Shown here in pieces: positions 60,381 through 64,000 of a stretch of 64,000 bases of DNA. This DNA is from Opisthorchis felineus (lineage: Eukaryota > Platyhelminthes > Trematoda > Opisthorchiida > Opisthorchiidae). The notes beneath the pieces are model-generated. The model worked only from the letters and a program-made list of their open reading frames with translations. It ran no database searches and had not been told where the DNA came from. Within the stretch, counting starts at the first letter, position 1, and each line of letters starts with the position of its first letter. Where the stretch lies: contig SJOL01005865.1 of assembly GCA_004794785.1 (NCBI GenBank), positions 550,765-614,764 on the forward strand. Reading direction: 5' to 3'. Position numbers and translations under genes: made by a program.

Positions 60381-63059
60381 AGTACGGTCACAAATCATAG
60401 CCCAATAGAGTGGTGGTACTCGAATTATGAGACATAAACACTCATCAGAAGACTATTGGGTTCCGTGAAGCTAACGACCAGATAACAGAGGGAGTCGTCG
60501 CAGCCCAGTTCTGTGCAACTCACCGTCTGTCATGCTTGGGTTAGCACGAGGGGATAAATCTAGGCGGTATATGGATGCTCATACAGATGTGCGCAAAATG
60601 ATACCTGGTCGAACGTCCTCCCCAGAATTGTGTTACCCTCTAAGGTAAATAAATATCAGGGCCGAAAGAAAAATGTTCCCATTTGTGAAGATTTTTCTTC
60701 GATGGGAAATCACTCCACATTTATCAGTACGTAAGTGAGAAGACCAGGCATTTGTATCCGTGACAGAGGAAAAAAGACACTCAGTGGATAGCCAGTAGTT
60801 TTGACGCGTGGCAAACGAATGATCATGGTACAAGGTTGCAAAGGCACGGCGGATCTTCAGTACAGATTACTTGACGAATAACAGAAAAATATGCAACACG
60901 TCCAAAGGTTCTAATAAACTACGGTAGATAAGCCTGGATCAATGAGGGCTCTGTGATGGATACTGAATCAACAAGTTGTTGTCGCATAACGGCCTATCGC
61001 ATGCAATGTTGTTGAAATCGATCGTTTGTGGGCTACCGGGTGCTAGAGCGCGCCAAAGATCACTTCGTAAAGGTTGTGCTACTGCACTCACGATCAGTAG
61101 TTTGAATGAACAACAAAACGATAGGCTGCTGGTTTTCAGAGGTCGCTGTCCGTTGAAGGCTACAGAACCACTGAGCTCATAGACGTACGTCTTCTTGAAA
61201 GACTAACCCCGCTCGTTTTGTTAGACTGAGTACAGGCTGGTAAGTTTTAGGATTGAACTTTGACAGGGCAGCACGCATTCTGCAAGAAAGCAGATCAGCG
61301 AGATTGTGAAAGTTAAAGCTACAAAACTGAATGATAGAAACCGATGACTTGTCGATATCAGACCACGATAACATGGGCGGCCGACTGACGGCCTGGTCAG
61401 GTCCACTCATCCCCCGTCGACCAGGAAATACCCTAGACTGATTAATATTCCGGCCATAGGAAAACTGAAAACGTTTCAAAAACGTTTCTTCGAAAACAAA
61501 GGCTATGCTGACTAATCCATTGCAGGACCTGCGGAGTCAGAAGGCTGTGAATAGACGAAGCATTCCAAATAAAGGGGTATGGATAACTTGTCTGGACGGC
61601 CGGTACTCAGCATCCTACGCGGAGTTGGAAGGGTTAGTACGTCAATTTGATTGAATCTTGAGGTGGCAGAGCATCCACCTGTTCGGAAGCTGGGTATACG
61701 GAATTAGGCTCTTCTGAAGCGATTTATCTTCTGAAAGTCTGCCTATTCAACAAAAGTGCTAGCATATCAAAGAACCACACTTCTGATCACGACCGCGACC
61801 GATTTTTAACATATGGCTACCCTAAAACGATCCCCAAACCGTTAATTCACTTGATTCCGCTGTTTATCTTCTGTTTTTGATTTCGAGGAACTTGACAATG
61901 TGTCGGAGTACGAGAATGGTGGGGTGATCCCTTAAACATGTGTTCTAGACAAAAGGATATGTAAGAAAGACTGTTTAATTCAGCTTTGCTCAGCTCGGCC
62001 CCTAATGTTTGTGGCATGGTTGGATACAAAGTGGTCATAGTCATCCTACTCCACAGTCCCAGGTAACACTACTGGGGCCCTCTTCCGGTTAACCGCCTGT
62101 TGCGTATGCATAATAAGATAAACACCAAACCTGAATGTCGGTTCCACTTGTCTTTTAACGACAGTTGACGGAAAGTCAGCGAAACTGAATGGGGCAGGAA
62201 AGTACAGTTGTGGGGACGAGGAACCAACGAGGTATATGTCCGGATGTCTCGACTCATGCACAGAACATACAAAAAGCACTAAAGCAAAATATGTGGATCG
62301 TATGTCCATTAAATGCAATTTGACTTCCAAAAAGGTGTGTTTAAAGCCGAAAGAGAGTACGCCGACAGGATGAACCTCCAATCAAATACCACCCACCCAC
62401 AGTGACCGCTTTTGGTCGACCTAATCGATTTTGTTGTTACACTGAGAAGGATTTTTCCCCTTTCTGGTATCAAAACTGTAACCACACTGTAAGCTGCGCT
62501 GTTTCTGCCAGGAAGCCAAAGAATGAATATTACTAACATTTCAAGATACATTTAAATGACACTCTCTGCAACGTACAGCTCTGCGGAACGGCCGTTTGCG
62601 ACCGGTTGTGTCAACGGCTGCTGCACTGGAGTTTGATTCGATTGAGTACAGTGATTTGAACATAAACATAAAAGACTTCCGAACACGATCGTTTCAAAGT
62701 AGACAGAGGGGAGACTCTTGGATAAAAAACGGTAACATAAGCCTTCACACTTTGACTGGCGAAGCGACTGCAATACGAAACATGTCCTCTGGACCGAAAA
62801 ATGTCATTAATGAGAACATTTTTACCCGTGATAATCATACCCTTTTGGCGGTTTCTCGGAATGATGGTTCTGGCGTTGGAATAGGCTAAACAAAACAATG
62901 GTTATGCTTTGAAAACACTGAGTCTTGTAGATCCGCTGCTTCAAAGCTGGTTACATGGATTCGTAAATTAGAAAACACGGAAACGGACGACTGGTTGTTA
63001 GCGAAACCCAAGTCGTATCTAAATGAGTGCTGCGAGGTGGTCTAGTGGGTCGATCGACT
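60381..63059. other. Non-coding stretch
   Basis: No gene was recognised. Minus frames of 80-111 codons (61.2-61.5 kb, 62.05-62.9 kb) lack motifs. A well-formed polypyrimidine tract and CAG on the minus strand near 61275 is followed by no recognisable coding sequence. Confidence 0.4.
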
Positions 63060-64000
63060 CATGTCATATGAGCAAGGCAGCCCCAGAACTCGTACGGACA
63101 CTTTTGACAGCATGGTGCCGGATTTCGCAATCCTATTGCGACTGCTTTGGTTGTAGTAAAGCAACGCCGCTGGATCGATACTGACAGTCTATTAGGTACT
63201 CGGCATATCACGTGAAACGACTTGTTTGGAGTTATCTCGTGATCGGTGTCAACTACGTGCGACGCGAATGAGATTTTGGCTGAAACACTGAGTCTAGTGG
63301 CGTTCCAGCAAGAGAGATACTAACGTATCCTCTTAGCAAGTTGCCTTGTCGTGTGCCTAACATATTCCGCTGCACAACAGCAGAAGGAATGCACAGTTCT
63401 ATTCTGGGTAGGGACTGGCACCTTTTCTTTGGGGTTTAAGTTGAGCAACAGGTTGAGCACAAGGTTGGTTGTAAACCAAGATCACAAAGCTGCGGCCAGA
63501 AACGTGCGTCGTAGGGACTGAAACAAGCGGCAACTGAGTGTTTGCCAACACATTAAGTAGATCGGATCAACAGACTCAATAAGAGTGGCATTTTTGCAAC
63601 AGTCGTGATAGACAGTTGGATGGGGAATTTAGACATTCTTGACTATTAAACTCTCCGGATAACCGTTATATTTGAGCAGGTTAGCAATGTGCTTCAATTC
63701 AGGGTCCACTACATCCGCGGAGCAGATTAACCCCGCTTAGTTCGTTAAAATGTAAATCAGGGTTGGTTTCTGCCTGTGGCACAAAGCAATGGAGGTTTGT
63801 GTACTGTTCCGTCGACGTGGGCCTTCTGGGTATCTCTGAACCCGTGGATGGTTTAACTAATCTAACGTCCAGGAATTGGAATGCGTTCTCACTTTCGTTC
63901 CCAAAAGCAAACTGAGTAGGGAGGGATGCGTTTCGTTAAATTTGTTCAGGAGAGCATCTATTTCGGAGCTGCTTTATACAAGTGCAAAAAAACCATTACG
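63060..64000 (-). mobile_element. Penelope-like element relic, thumb, linker and GIY-YIG part (PLE-2), cut by the window edge
   Basis: Minus-strand translations with frameshifts give ALLNKFNETHPSL and then NESENAFQFLDVRLV (FLDV near 63870). Next come RRPTSTEQYTNLHCFVP and ADVVDPELKHIANLLKYNGYPE, which are typical of the RT thumb and connector in this class. Further on are LRRTFLAAALVILVY (63500-63545), a GIY-YIG-like AAEYVRHTTRQLAKRI (63325-63375), and a C-terminal HVVDTDHE...SFHVICRVPN (about 63200-63260). This order is that of Penelope-like elements. The RT palm must lie beyond 64000. Numerous frameshifts show it is dead. Sequence detail differs from PLE-1 at 8.2 kb, so it is a separate lineage. 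Confidence 0.8.

Noticed and set aside
1..64000. CRISPR arrays, bacterial operons, defence systems, functional tRNA or rRNA genes
   Set aside because: None were seen. Spliced exons, SINEs and non-LTR/Penelope relics mark the sequence as eukaryotic, and the tRNA-like sequences are all SINE heads or degenerate.

Overview
This window is eukaryotic and most likely from a parasitic flatworm, probably a digenean fluke. The evidence is AT-leaning, intron-rich DNA with no bacterial operons, many decayed retroelements (Penelope-like, non-LTR, tRNA-derived SINEs), a hammerhead-ribozyme-bearing repeat family, and one spliced gene with GT-AG introns of 1.5 to 6.4 kb. The species is not fixed by the sequence. 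Most open frames in the window are chance frames in non-coding DNA.

The only gene I can support firmly is on the minus strand between about 41.5 and 58.3 kb. It is the 3' part of a DHHC palmitoyltransferase of the ZDHHC3/7 type. Five exons (58250-58117, 52639-52543, 49932-49851, 48346-48174, 41774-41457) have matching phases and join into 804 nt, giving 267 codons plus a stop. They carry the cysteine-rich domain, the DHHC active site, two membrane helices and a proline-rich C-terminal tail. The exons for the N terminus and first two helices were not found and probably lie beyond the right edge.

The left part (1-41 kb) is mostly anonymous non-coding DNA with element relics. These are a Penelope-like element with RT and GIY-YIG parts (8.2-9.4 kb, plus), a non-LTR RT relic (10.5-11.6 kb, plus), and fragments of a tRNA-derived SINE. 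The most interesting content is a repeat family carrying hammerhead ribozymes. Copies lie near 7.1, 7.8, 15.7, 17.8 and 28.9 kb (minus), and two tandem copies lie at 39.8-40.25 kb (plus). The copy at 40153-40198 keeps every core base. Its neighbour sits inside 41-bp terminal inverted repeats. A separate hammerhead-like motif of another subtype is at 23.04 kb, and a perfect 28-bp inverted repeat is at 19.76 kb.

The DHHC introns hold a second tRNA-derived SINE family, two copies of which have clear target-site duplications, and weak Ig-like coding relics on the opposite strand. Beyond the gene's last visible exon lie an internally deleted non-LTR element (59.5-60.4 kb, plus) and a second, different Penelope-like relic (63.06 kb to the window edge, minus).
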